A stretch of 64,000 nt of DNA from Abelmoschus esculentus. Taxonomy: Eukaryota; Streptophyta; Magnoliopsida; Malvales; Malvaceae. Positions 12,591 to 24,216 of this stretch are shown here, one piece after another. Within the stretch, counting starts at the first letter, position 1. Each line of letters starts with the position of its first letter. Below the pieces are notes generated by a model. That model saw only the letters and a program-made list of their open reading frames with translations, ran no database searches and was not told where the DNA came from. Location: NCBI GenBank assembly GCA_035048815.1, contig JAUCBN010000024.1, positions 866,001-930,000 on the forward strand, written 5' to 3'. Made by a program: the position numbers and the translations under genes.

Positions 12591-13204
12591 TCTTTGTCTT
12601 ATATTTAAAAAATCATTATTAGCGTATTTAAAATTGATGTATTAGTAACCATAATCCTAATCCAAATTGCACGCTAATGATTTTTTTATTGTAATTTAAA
12701 ATATATTATAATTGTAATTATGATTATGATTATACCTTAACCTCTTATGCAAACAAACAAATCAAACTATCATATACTCGATCAACCACTTGCATGTAGA
12801 TGAGATTTAAAGATAATTTTTATAATTAATAATTTAGAAGAATTAAGTATTGTTTTGCACGTGTATTGAATAAAAAAAATATCATTTTCGGTAATTGGAA
12901 ATAATTAAATATTTATTACGTTTCTTTGAATATGATCGACATATTATAAATGAAGTTTACAGACAGACAGACAGTTTTCAATTATTATTTTATTTAGGTT
13001 AATTTAATTATAAATTGAATTTAACGTGCATTCTAATTCTTTAAAATTCTTTCATATAAATTATCTAATCGATAAATTAAATATTGTGATTATGAAAAAT
13101 ATGTATATTTTAAATATTTATAATATCAAAATTTAAAAAGATATTATTGAATAATTAATCTAAATTAAATTTTATAAAATTCAGTATAAATATATTTTTT
13201 TAAT
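12591..13204. other. AT-rich spacer between solo LTR and foldback element
   Basis: No gene and no clear element ends were seen. A short (CAGA)n run occurs near 12960. Confidence 0.5.
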
Positions 13205-13213
13205 TATTATTTA

Positions 13214-13973
13214 AGCATAAAGATATTTTTAACCCTTGACGTTTATAATTTTTATTGTTTTGGCCTTTATTTTTTGATAAATTTAACCCTTAACCTATAT
13301 TTTTTGACAAATAGATTTTTTTAAAGTATCATGATAAATGAACCGTTAAAAACCTAACAATGATGACATGTCATCATGATAATATATTTTAAATAACATG
13401 ACATCTACCTATCAAATATATATATGAAATATAATTTTATTTTAATATAAAATATTAAAAAATAATTAAAATATAAAATAATTAAAATTCAAATAAAATA
13501 TTAAAAAATTAATTAATTCTAAAATAAAATACTACTAAATATTCTCAACCCTAACTACGATAAAATCAAAATTCTACCTTAAAAAACTAATTAATTTCGA
13601 ACTGTGTTCATATTTTTTAAGATAGACTTTGATTCTATCGTTGTTAGGATTAAGAAAGGTTAATAATTTTTTATTTTAGAATTAATTATTTTTAATATTT
13701 TATTTGAATTTTAATTGTTTTATATTTTATATTAGAATAAAATTATATTTCATATAGATGTATTTGATAGGTTAGATGTTATTTCATTTAAAATATATTA
13801 TTATATACATATAACATGTTATTATTGTTAGATTTTTAACGGTCCAGATATCAAGATAATTAAAAATAAGCTATTTGTCAAAAATATATAGATTAAGTAT
13901 TAAATTTATCCAAAAAATAAGGATTAAAACAATAAAAATTATAAATATTAAGGATTAAAAATATCTTTATGAC
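13214..13973. mobile_element. 760-bp foldback (MULE-type) element
   Basis: The two halves are near-complete reverse complements. The left arm begins around CATAAAGATATTTTTAAC at 13216 and the right arm ends with GGATTAAAAATATCTTTATG at 13971. Pairing can be followed inward to about 13590, so the arms are about 370 bp with almost no unique centre. TATTATTTA (9 bp) occurs directly on both sides, at 13205-13213 and 13974-13982, the target-duplication length of Mutator-like elements. The flank is AT-rich, so the duplication alone is weak evidence, but with the long inverted repeats a non-autonomous MULE/foldback element is likely. It ends about 430 bp upstream of the NUDT25 start codon. Confidence 0.72.
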
Positions 13974-14399
13974 TATTATTTATTTATAATATAAAAATTT
14001 AAATTTTTTTTATCTTACTTTATTTATGCAAAAGGAAAGTGTCAGAATAAGAAAGCTGGCACTGGCAGAATCTAAAAAGGAACTGATAAAAAGTCCAAGA
14101 AAAAGTAACATTGAAACAGTGGGGGTGCGCAGGATAGAGTCAGCAGCCATCATTATAAAACAGGCTCACCCATTTTCACCATCTTTGCTCAAGGTCAGCG
14201 TCACTTATTCCCATGAACGACTCCCCACCCCACTCCATAAAAATCATTCCTTTTTGATTTTATTTTAAAAAAACTCAATCTTTCTCCATTTTCATCACCA
14301 TCTTCTTCTTCTGATCTCTCTTTGAATCTAAAAACACAGCATTTAATCTGAAAGAAAAAAACGAAGAAGCATTTAATAGAAAATAGTGGGTATTTAAGA

Positions 14400-16809
14400 A
14401 TGGAGGGACTCCCCCCTGGTTATCGCTCCAACGTTGGCGTTTGTCTAGTCAACTCTGATAATCAGGTACCCTTTGTTGCTTTCATTTTTAATTCTCAGTT
14501 TTTGATAGCAGAGAAGATTGAGCTGACTAGTGGCAGGAAAAGAACAAGCTGTCTTAAGTTGAAATTGAATTTTCACCTAAATTTAAATCAAAGTCAAATT
14601 TGGATGTCTGTGTTTGGATTTTATGTGTTTTCTTTTTGTGTGTGAAAGAACTGAGAGACTTTTTTGATTTACTGTTTGTTGATTAAATTGTTTACAAGTA
14701 CTTTGGAGCCTGAGCTAGTGAGCTTCAATTAAGTCAAAGTTAAATTTCCATTTTTTGTGTGAAAATTTGTGTTTTTATGGGGTTTTGAGGTTTGTTCTTC
14801 AGGAATATATGGATTGAAAAAAAGCTGAAAATACTTGATTTTTTTTATTCTTACAGGTGTTTGTAGCTTCCAGATTGAATGTTCCAGGAGCCTGGCAGAT
14901 GCCTCAGGTAATACAATGTTGAATCCTCAATCCTCATTTCTTACCAAGAGTTCAACTAGCCACAATGCCTGAAAATTTTCTCTGTATCCCGATCGAAGCC
15001 AGTTTGTTCATTTGCTATTTAACTGTATGCTAGTACATGTTTTACCAAAGTGTATTACATTTTTCATAGACTAGTCTGTTGTGAGGTTTCTTTCATGCCT
15101 GAGTGTCTTTCAAGTCTTTGTTTTTAGCAAAATAAACAATGTTAGGTCTTCATTTCCAGGACATAAAAGCTTTATTTTGCGTTTTCACCTGTGATGGCTT
15201 CGTCTTTGAATGACTGCCCATATGTTTGAGCTTGTTTAATTAATTATAAGTTTGGGATTTTACGAACTCAGGGGGGTATCGAAGATGGTGAGGAACCAAG
15301 ATCTGCAGCTATCAGGGAATTGCGAGAAGAAACTGGAGTTATATCTGCTGAAATCATTGCTGAGGTTTGCTTATAAAAAGATAATCTTGTTTATGCTGCA
15401 ATTTTTCTCCGCGACTCTTGAACATCGGTGGCAGGGGCACTTGTACTATCATGTGTTATTTTTTTCATTCTTACAGAGTTTCGGATTCAAGTATCATAAG
15501 ATGAATCTAATGTAGACTTATCTTGTTTAGAAAAGTAAGGGAATTTGGGAACTAAACTAAAGAAAATATATCAACATGTTTATCATCATGTCTTGTCTAC
15601 AAGTATAAGAGAAATCGGACATATAGGTTTCTTACTTATTTCAAGTTGTAGAATCACTTGAATGAAGGTACTGCAACGTGCAAACAACAATTCCTACTAG
15701 TATTTTTAAACTTCCAGACAAGAGTTTAGTTTAATACAATTCCCTACATTGTATGCAACTTACTTCTTCCTTTCCCCTTTGCTACTGCATATCTAATTCA
15801 CATTGTATTTTGGCAGGTTCCTAATTGGTTAACATATGATTTTCCTCCTGCTGTGAAGGCTAAAGTGAACCGACTCTGGGGAGGTGAATGGCATGGACAG
15901 GCGCAGAAATGGTTTGTTTCTCATTTCTTACTATTCCTCATTTCTCTTCTCCAATAACACAAGCTCGCATCTAGGTGTCCTTATCTACTAGATGAAATCC
16001 ATGTTGGTTTGAAATGGATTAGTTTAATTTTTAATGTTGGTTTTATAGTTCAGCTATTGGCTACATAACTCTTGCTGCAGTCAATGCATCTAACATGACA
16101 CTACCGGCATGTTTATCGTTATGTTTTCTGTGAATTTACATATTCTTCTTCATTATGCTGTGTTAAGAAAACGGTTATTCCATTTTCTAGTTGAGGAAAA
16201 ACGTTTTACGAAATTATACACCCGAAAGACAGAATCATTGCACACTTGCATGGTATCTGTATTTAACCCATGTTTGTATGGTCTTAAAATATGTCCCTTT
16301 CTTTCTTCCTGTCCCTGTGAAATTATGTGCATGAAGACGACTCTATCAATCTTATTAATCTTTTATCAGAAGCCACGAAACACATAGGAAGAAGCTAAAG
16401 AGTTGTGTTGTTTTCATATGATATATGAGCTGACAAAAGATCCGGACACTTGACAGGTTTCTTATGAGATTAACAAAAGACGAGAGTGAGATCGACTTAG
16501 CAACCGGCGAGGCAGACCCAGAATTCGCAGAGTGGAAGTGGACAACCCCTGAAGAAGTTGTTGAGCAGGTATATTATATGTAGCTAGTTACATTCCAATC
16601 GATACTTTCACTGTACCGTAGCAACATTTCCGGATTACTAGTATAACTTTTTACCAATGAGTATCATCGGAGAAGGTTAACATGTCTCGATAAATCGGCT
16701 GCAGGCTGTGGACTATAAAAGGCCGACGTATGAAGAAGTTATGAAGAACTTTAAGCCTTACTTAAGGGACAATAGCAAAGCTGCGAAATGTAAATCGACA
16801 AAATGGTGA
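14400..16809 (+). CDS. NUDT25: NUDT25-type Nudix hydrolase (6 exons)
   Basis: Predicted 173-aa Nudix hydrolase closely matching Arabidopsis NUDX25, a cytosolic enzyme that cleaves diadenosine polyphosphates such as Ap4A. Exons: 14400-14465, 14857-14907, 15272-15364, 15817-15911, 16457-16568, 16705-16809; phases close and all introns are GT-AG. Residues 40-62 (GGIEDGEE...RELREETGV) fit the Nudix box GX5EX7REUXEEXGU exactly, so the metal-binding glutamates are present. Downstream text (VPNWLTYDFPP, WGGEWHGQAQKW, EFAEWKW) is the substrate-binding half of the plant/RppH-like subgroup. The start gives MEGLPPGYRSNVG, matching homologues. No transit peptide is evident, unlike the plastid paralogues NUDT26/27. 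A TATA-like CATTATAAAA lies near 14150. The gene appears intact. Confidence 0.93.
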
Positions 16810-17426
16810 GATACCATGCCATGTTACTTGTTCGTAGGTTTTCCTCTCGTGAATCCATCTTTGTTCTGTCTGTAAATGGATATGGCAGTTAGAACTGTTA
16901 TGAAGTTTAGATTGTTGTTCCATTGTAATAACATGTTTGTGCACAACTTATATGATGGTTTTGGGGTTATATTCTTCCTAGACATTTCGCAAATTCGAAT
17001 CATCTTATGCTTGATTTTCTTTTTTCAAGTTTCAAACTTTCAGATTTTCTCGTCAAAAGGTTCAGACTTTAATGCTTGGTTTTGACCAAAAATGAAAAAT
17101 AAGATTATTATTTATGATAATTGTTAACCAATGAAGAATATTTATTATTTATTTAATTTGGAATAAAATATCTTTGAAGAATGGAGGTAGGCCTAGTAAC
17201 AGCGACGAGAGAATTGATTCCAGTCCATGCAATCCACAAATGTGCAGAGCCACAAACATCGAATACAACACCTAATCGAATTATTCTTATGCGGCAGAAA
17301 TCTGTTCGTTGCCAGCAAGTTGGCAATTGGTAGAATTAATTAAACCGGAAAGACAGCAACGACGGAGCGCCACCCTAACTCGTCACCGTCTCACCGGCGG
17401 AACAAAGGCAGCGAATCTCATTTCTT
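16810..17426. other. NUDT25-MPK spacer
   Basis: Holds the 3' UTR of the Nudix gene, then AT-rich sequence. The later part (17200-17420) is richer in C and G and is probably the promoter side of the kinase gene. No coding region was supported. Confidence 0.5.
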
Positions 17427-17450
17427 CCCCCCACCCCCACCCCCACCCCC
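17427..17450 (-). promoter_or_regulatory. G-quadruplex-type motif upstream of the MAP kinase
   Basis: The plus strand reads C6-A-C5-A-C5-A-C5, so the minus strand has four runs of at least five G separated by single T. This is an ideal short-loop quadruplex pattern. It sits about 0.9 kb before the kinase ATG, near the likely transcription start or untranslated first exon. A regulatory effect is inference. Confidence 0.6.
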
Positions 17451-17759
17451 GATTTCTGAACAGCTCTTGTAGATGTGGGATAAGATAAGGTTCGAATTCC
17501 AAGCAAATCCATGATTCATGAACCCATTTTTCAGAAAAGGAAAATATATTTTTGAAAATTATTATTTCAATATAAAATATTAAATACCTGACGTGCTCAA
17601 GCTGTTCTGTCGCCATCCCACCTCGATAGGTTTTGAAAATTGATTGGATTTATACGTATAAAATACGCTTTACGCTTTGCCGGTTTCCTACGTATAAGGA
17701 TTTAAAGGTGTTATTTGAGCCGTTCTTATCTAAATGTTATATATTGTCTCCTCGTTTAT

Positions 17760-17832
17760 TTGCAGCTGCTCTTGTCATCGATCTTCAACCTTCTCCAGCT
17801 TCTGCCTCTGCGTCTTCTGCTCCAAAAAAGGG
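17760..17832 (+). other. Possible untranslated first exon of the MAP kinase gene
   Basis: A pyrimidine-rich segment (CTTCAACCTTCTCCAGCTTC type) ends AAAAAAG|GGTAATTT, a possible donor, and is followed by a T-rich stretch up to the kinase ATG. It resembles a 5' UTR exon with a leader intron. The matching acceptor before 18362 was not settled. Confidence 0.3.
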
Positions 17833-18361
17833 TAATTTTTCCTTTTGCTCTTTAATCATAAAGATTTTCCTTTTGGGGTTTGAAGCTTTTCTCATGTAAT
17901 GGAAATGTTATCGCTGAAAATGTCTTGGAAATGATTTTTATTTACTGAACAAGCTCTTTTAGTTGAATTTCTTTTCTTTTCTGCCTGGAATTCCGACATA
18001 GATGGGGAAAAAAAACCATCTTTGATGTGTTTGTTTTTGTCTTTTTGTTTGTTTAATATACTAAACATTTGTATCTAAATCACAACTTAGGGTTTCTAGA
18101 GATCAGCATAAAAGAACGTGTTTTTAAGAGATCTGAAGTCAAATTTTACTCCTTTTCTGGAAATGGGTTTTTAGGATTGTGAATTGGGGTTTGATCTTTT
18201 CCCCCAATTTCTGGGAATTAAACCATATATAATCATAAAGTTCAAATATTTCCACATAACTTGTACTGTATTTGAAATTTAAATCAGAAGGATACAGATG
18301 CTTAGAAGGTTGGTCTCTAATTCAATTTATGGTTAAGCTTTTTGTTTGATATTTCTTTAAC

Positions 18362-20915
18362 ATGGAATCTAATGGTTTATTTGATCAGAAGATGTTTGAC
18401 AAAGACTTTTTCACCGAATACGGCGAAGCGAGTCAATATGAGATAAAGGAAGTAGTTGGCAAAGGAAGCTATGGTGTGGTTGCATCTGCTATAGATACTC
18501 ATACCGGAGAGAAGGTGGCTATTAAGAAGATGGCCAATATCTTTGAGCACACCTCTGATGCTATACGCATTCTTAGAGAAATCAAGCTCCTACGGCTGAT
18601 GCGACACCCGGATATAGTTCAAATTAAGCACATAATGCTTCCTCCGTGTAGACGAGAATTCAAAGATATATTTGTTGTTTTTGAGTTGATGGAATCCGAT
18701 CTTCACCATGTTATAAAGATTAATGATGATCTAACCCCTGAACATCATCAATTTTTCTTGTACCAGCTTCTTCGGGGTCTAAAGTACATTCATACAGGTT
18801 GCTTTTATTCACCTATGTATTTCTGTGGAGTTTTCTCTTGATCTATGAAGATTGTGACACGTTTTCTTTTATCTCTTCCTTCCAATATTATCAGCTCATG
18901 TTTTCCATAGAGATTTAAAGCCGAAAAATATACTTGCTAATGCGGACTGCAAACTGAAGCTTTGTGATTTTGGGCTTGCTCGGGTATCATTTACCGATGT
19001 ACCTTCTGCTATTTTTTGGACTGTAAGTGTTCATTCTTGCCTCATGAACTTCTCTGCTATTTGTTGTCATTTTTCATATGCAGCTGTCTTTCCTTCACAT
19101 CCGATTATTGTTTATTTTGCAAGGATTATGTTGCAACTCGATGGTATCGAGCTCCTGAGCTGTGCGGTTCATTTTTCTCAAATGTAAGTACTTTATTAAT
19201 CTGTTCAAAGTATTTATTCTTCTCCCTCGTATACTCACATATGTTGCTGCTAGAATTTCACTTCATATTCTATTTGAGCTAACAAGTTGGAGCAAAACTC
19301 ACTGAAGAACTTTATTAATTGATTTCGATAACCTGGTCTTCTGCAGTACACCCCTGCTGTTGATATTTGGAGTGTAGGATGCATATTTGTTGAGTTGCTT
19401 ACCGGGAAAACCCTTGTTTCCTGGGAAGAATGTGGTGGATCAATTGGAAATTGTGACCGATTTGCTCGGCACTCCCTCTGCAGAAATAATTGCAAGGGTC
19501 TGCTATCTCCTATTGATTGGAGAAACTTTCCATTGGTTCTTGTTGGGAGACTCTTTTAAGTTACTTTCTAGCTTTATTCTAACCATTTCGATTCTTAATA
19601 ATATCTGCAGATTCGAAATGAAAAAGCTAGAAAATATTTGAATAGCATGAGAAAAAAGAAACCAATTCCTTTCTCAAAAAAATTCCCAACTGTAGATCCA
19701 TTGGCCCTTAAATTGCTTGAGCGTCTCATCGCATTTGATCCTAATGACCGTCCATCTGCTGAAGAGGTAAATTCGAGGGGTTTCTGAGCTAGTTTAAGAT
19801 CTGGATCCCTTTTCTTCTTACTCATTTTTTTCGTAACTCTTTTTTATCGATCTTTATGCAGGCATTAGCTGATCCGTATTTCGAAGGATTGGCAAATTTG
19901 GACAACGAACCATCCATGAAACCCATTTCAAAACTTGAATTCGAATTTGAAAGAAGGAAATTGTCAGAGGATGATGTCCGAGAGTTAATTTACAGAGAGG
20001 TATGTATGTGCATAGAGATTAGTCCTTGCCTCATCGATATCATTCTCCGTTTTAGTAACGTCTTTCACATAAGTTCACTTCTTGTTCATCATATTTTAAT
20101 ATGCGAACAGATATTAGAGTACCATCCGCAGATGCTTCAGGAGCACCTTCAAGGAAAAGATCACATTGGCTTCATGTATCCAAGGTCAGACATCCAACTA
20201 TTTTTAAATGGCAATAATAACAGTTAGGTCCCGAATCTCGGTTGCTGTCTAAGTTCTAATAGGATTTATCATCATCAAGCTATGTTTTATTTCGATCTCG
20301 AGGTACTGTTTCTGCTCCTCTTTTATTCTAAATGCTGTCAATGTGAAGTCAATTATGTGTGTTGTGTCAACCCAGCGGAGTTGATCAGTTCAGGCAGCAA
20401 TTTGCTTGTCTCGAGGAATGCGGCACGAATGAAGACAACATTCTACTCCATAGGAAATATACATCTTTGCCTAGGTACTGCAATATCCTCTTTACTTTCA
20501 ACTTGTTATATTTTGAATGTGCTGCTTCTCTATACTGATATGGCCATTCGTTTCTCAGAGAGCGAGTCTGCGGTGATGATATCGATCCCACCGATGAACC
20601 CAAAAAACGTACCGTGGCTTCTGCATCTCGTGCAACTTCTCAAAGCCCTATAAAACTGCAAGGATCAGGGGAACCGGGATATACAAACCAGAATGCCTCT
20701 AGCAAACCACCTACTTCAAGCACCCCATCCCGCCTGTCTAGAAGCGACAGCATCAGTGCTTCAAGGTGTGTCGGCGTTGTTCGAAAATCTCGCGAGGTAC
20801 GTGTTCCCTAACCACGTATTCAATGATTGTCTGTGTTAATGTTTCACTTCACAAAGGGATTTCGACATCCTCTCTTTTCCAGGTGCGCAATGACATGCAG
20901 AAAGCAGTAGCTTAA
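18362..20915 (+). CDS. MPK17: TDY-class MAP kinase, MPK17/MPK9 type, with 1-nt frameshift
   Basis: Group D plant MAP kinase, about 503 aa if in frame. Exons: 18362-18797, 18895-19022, 19124-19183, 19347-19497, 19611-19766, 19862-19999, 20111-20184, 20376-20474, 20559-20796, 20883-20915. Motifs: glycine loop GKGSYGVV (33-40), catalytic lysine VAIKK (K55), HRDLK (150-154), DFG (170-172), TDY activation motif (188-190, across the exon 2/3 junction) and the long C-terminal tail (SLPRERVCGDD, SDSISASRCVGV) of this subgroup. Exon 4 is 151 nt where 150 is expected: after LLTGK a run of four A at 19407-19410 shifts the frame. The normal frame resumes one base off (PLFPGKNVVDQLEIVTDLLG). As written, translation ends in exon 5 after about 261 residues, losing the last part of the kinase fold. 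All other phases are correct, so this is either a very recent null allele or a homopolymer error in the assembly. Confidence 0.88.
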
Positions 20916-22057
20916 TCATCCATGTCCGACTCCGGCGCTTTGTTTTCTTTCGATATATCTGTAACCTTTATTGCCATAAAATTGGCGACCCTGCTGATAT
21001 AGCTCGTAGCTATCATTCTATGATTCTTCAGATGAACTTACCCGTTTACCATTTAAGTCACTCTTAACAAAATTTTCTCGTCTCGACGGTCGTATCTGTT
21101 CATGTATTCTTTCAAAATGGTCATCCAACTAACACGAAAGTTCGAATTTCAACATCGACAACATGCTAACGGAAACAATCCGGTCGAACAAGAATCCGAC
21201 GATTCAAAGTGATTGGTCTAATGATGGGAGGAGGATTTGTGTTTGGGATGGTGAAGATGGCAGGACAAGAAGTCCAGTGGGGGCCCACATCTGGTTCCCC
21301 ACCCAATCATCAGAGTTGTATTCCACAGGGTTAGCCAATGTTTCCAAGTGTAGTTTCCCATTCGCCTAATCATCTTCCATGTCGGGTCCCACACGGGACG
21401 CTCGTTTTTGCCATTTATTTTCTCAATTACTAATACAGAATTAATTGTTTAATTAATCTACTAAATCAAATTATGGTCGTGTTATTTTAATGGATTGAGA
21501 TTAAGAATGCAAAAAGTCACCTTGAAATTGAACGAAGTTGATGAAAGCGGGGTTGACCATGACCATTAACATAATAAAAATAATATATATTTAAAATTTT
21601 AAAGATTAAAAAAATGTATATTAAAATAAAAAATAAAAATCAGAAATTAATTAAAAATATATACTAAAATTTTCTAAATATTATTAAGGATTAAAGAAGA
21701 TACAATCGCCCTTGCCACCATCATCGTGTTAATTGACGTTGACAAAATTTAATTTTAATTTTTCTTAAAATTTAAAAAAAGAATTACATAAAACTTTATA
21801 GAATATTGAAAAAAGACCAGTCAAATTCAGTCAACACCAATAAGCAATCCATCAATCTAATTAATGTCATTTTTAATGTTTAAAATGTTTTTTAATTTTA
21901 AAATAATTGAAATATTTTTATTTTATTAAGTTAATGGTCAACGTCACATGACGCTTCTCAGTTAGATAGAACTTGACATATGGCATGTTTAGATGAGTGC
22001 CACGTGTCAGTTCCATGTTTTAACACCGTAAGAAAATTGAACCAGTTTATGGACTAA
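20916..22057. other. MPK 3' UTR and spacer
   Basis: Kinase 3' UTR followed by non-coding sequence. GTTGACCATGACCATTAACATAAT at 21552 and its rough reverse complement near 21925-21945 (GTTAATGGTCAAC) suggest the ends of a roughly 395-bp inverted-repeat element. Its duplication was not established. Confidence 0.4.
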
Positions 22058-22265
22058 GGCTTCGTTCAGTTACCCGTTTGAAACCGATATTTTGGGTAGG
22101 CAGCTGAAATGCTATTGAATGAGTCTTTCAGAATCGCGTTGCCGCCGTAACTTGAAAGATTTTGAACTACAAGCGGACATTTTTTTCACTGTACTTTTTT
22201 AACTTTTATCAGAGAAACGAGAGTTGCGCAAAAATTTCATTCCAAACGTGTAACTGAACGAAGCC
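22058..22265. mobile_element. 208-bp Tourist-type MITE
   Basis: Perfect 16-bp terminal inverted repeats, GGCTTCGTTCAGTTAC at the left end and GTAACTGAACGAAGCC at the right, bounded by the direct trinucleotide TAA (22055-22057 and 22266-22268). A TWA target duplication is the mark of PIF/Harbinger elements, and the size fits a non-autonomous Tourist-like MITE. Confidence 0.82.
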
Positions 22266-22268
22266 TAA

Positions 22269-23995
22269 GATATACATTAAGATTTAAGTTTTGTAAATAT
22301 AAAAATTAAGGAGTGATCTGATTAAATATCATTTCTAGAAATTATATTTTCATTAATTAATTAAATTAAACTAAAACACCCCATAATTTCATGTTGATTT
22401 ATACGTACCGGAGTGTGTTGTTAGTACTTACTACTCAAGAACAGTGTTTTGAACATTCCACCCTACTACATGCACTTAATGGTGTTGGGTAAAACATGTT
22501 AATCAAATCCAATTATTAGGACAGAAATCATGCATTTATTTATTCAGCTATTTGGGTAGTTGCAGTGAGCAAACAAATAGACATAACACGGGTAGCTTTT
22601 TAGGGTTGGATTCAACTTAGAGATGGGAATACGTCGGTGCGAGAACGATTTTGTATTCTTCATCACAAATATTTGTTATATAGTTTCGAATAATTCGTAT
22701 TATATGTCTCATCCCGCGAATAAAGATTTCAGTTATTTCTTATTCTTATCGGTTCGAATCTCACGATATTCAGATATTTTTTGTTTAACTCCTACCCCTG
22801 ACAAAGTTAGGAATTCTCATAAAAGAGAACGTAGCAGGACTCTGGATTCTGTAAAAGCTATGACTGCAAACCCAGGATTTGTACACTTTCTGCTGCCCAA
22901 AAAAGGTGTTTAGGACTTTGGGAATAATTATGCCTGGATGGAGGATATATACAAGTTCTTGAGATGTGCAAATCAGGGACAGTTGGAAAGGGGAAGCACT
23001 CAGCAGGAAAAAACACAGTGATGAAGGTTCATCATCATTATTATTGTTATACTTATAATACAATACGTTTAAATTTAAGGTTTAGTGAGTTTAAAATTTT
23101 AAGAATATTAAATGTAAATATCGTCCAACCCTATACTATAGTATATAATTTTTTACCTCGTATTGGAATCTAGGAATTGAAAATGGAAAATGAAAAAGAA
23201 AATAAATTAATAGAAATCATGAGTCAAATTAGGGTTTTTCCTTGACCCTTCGTTTACAAGAAAATAGGGTTTAGACTTCACCAAAGTTTCCAAGTCAAGG
23301 TCTCAAGTTCCACAACTTCAATGCCAAGTTGATAAGAATTAGTTTGCCACCTAAAACATGAAAACCCCTAGAATGTGCTATTGACTTTCATTAATGAAAA
23401 AAAATTCTGTATTTTATAAAATTTAGGTTATACATTTTTATTAATATTTAAACTCGATCTATTAAATAATTTTATATGATGTTGGTATGAAAGAAATTAA
23501 CACATTAGGATATCAAGAACTACTTGATTTAGCGAGGTAAGATATTATCGACTTAAATAATTTTATTATTTCTATAAATTATAACTCCTCTTACTTAAAA
23601 GATTATTTAATTCGATTCAGTTTTTTTTTTCAATTAATACAAAATTCAAAAGATATTTCTTTTTATATGAACCAATACCACATAACATTGAATGGCGTTT
23701 TCTTCCCATTTATGAATCAAACTCACCCAATAAATTGAAAGTAATAAAGAAGAGTGAGATCACAAAAACATAAACAAAAATGGTTGTAAAGACATAGACA
23801 TGAACACACCCTGCTTCCTTCCTCCTACCTCCATTAATGCATTTACTCTCATATTCACACGTTATAACACAATTTCCTCTGCAACAGTCAAATTTTATTC
23901 GAAACTTGAACGTAAAATTTATGTAAAAGATATCAAATTTCTTAATACTCGATTCGGTAAAAAAAAAAAAAAAGCTTTTCCAGCACCATTTGATG
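22269..23995. other. Intergenic, no gene seen
   Basis: AT-rich. Short open frames such as 22623-22913 show no family signal. A poly-A tract lies at about 23959-23973. Confidence 0.45.
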
Positions 23996-24006
23996 CCTCA
24001 TGGTGG

Positions 24007-24216
24007 AAAAATTATACAGTGAACCCTATTCACCACGTCATCCATGGTCCCAAACAATCAGGACCGTTGATCTTAATTTTTTTCCAAGTGAATCATCAAC
24101 TCTTTTCTATATGAACTTAGTGGATGAGTAGTTATTAGGTAGTTATTTAAAGATCAATGGTCCTGATTGCTTGGACCATGGATGACGTGATGAACAAGGT
24201 TGACCGTATAATCTCT
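24007..24216 (+). mobile_element. 210-bp MULE-like MITE, copy 1 (upstream of HB17)
   Basis: The left end AAAAATTATACAGTGAACC and right end GGTTGACCGTATAATCTCT are inverted repeats, and pairing continues through GTCATCCATGGTCC and ATCAGGACCGTTGATCTT. It is flanked by the perfect 11-bp direct repeat CCTCATGGTGG (23996-24006 and 24217-24227). The duplication size and long TIRs suggest a Mutator-derived MITE. A second copy in opposite orientation lies at 27422-27631. Confidence 0.85.

Noticed and set aside
17383..17616. Minus-strand 77-codon frame containing WGWGWG
   Set aside because: It only reads through the C-rich quadruplex tract upstream of the MAPK and has no homology signal.
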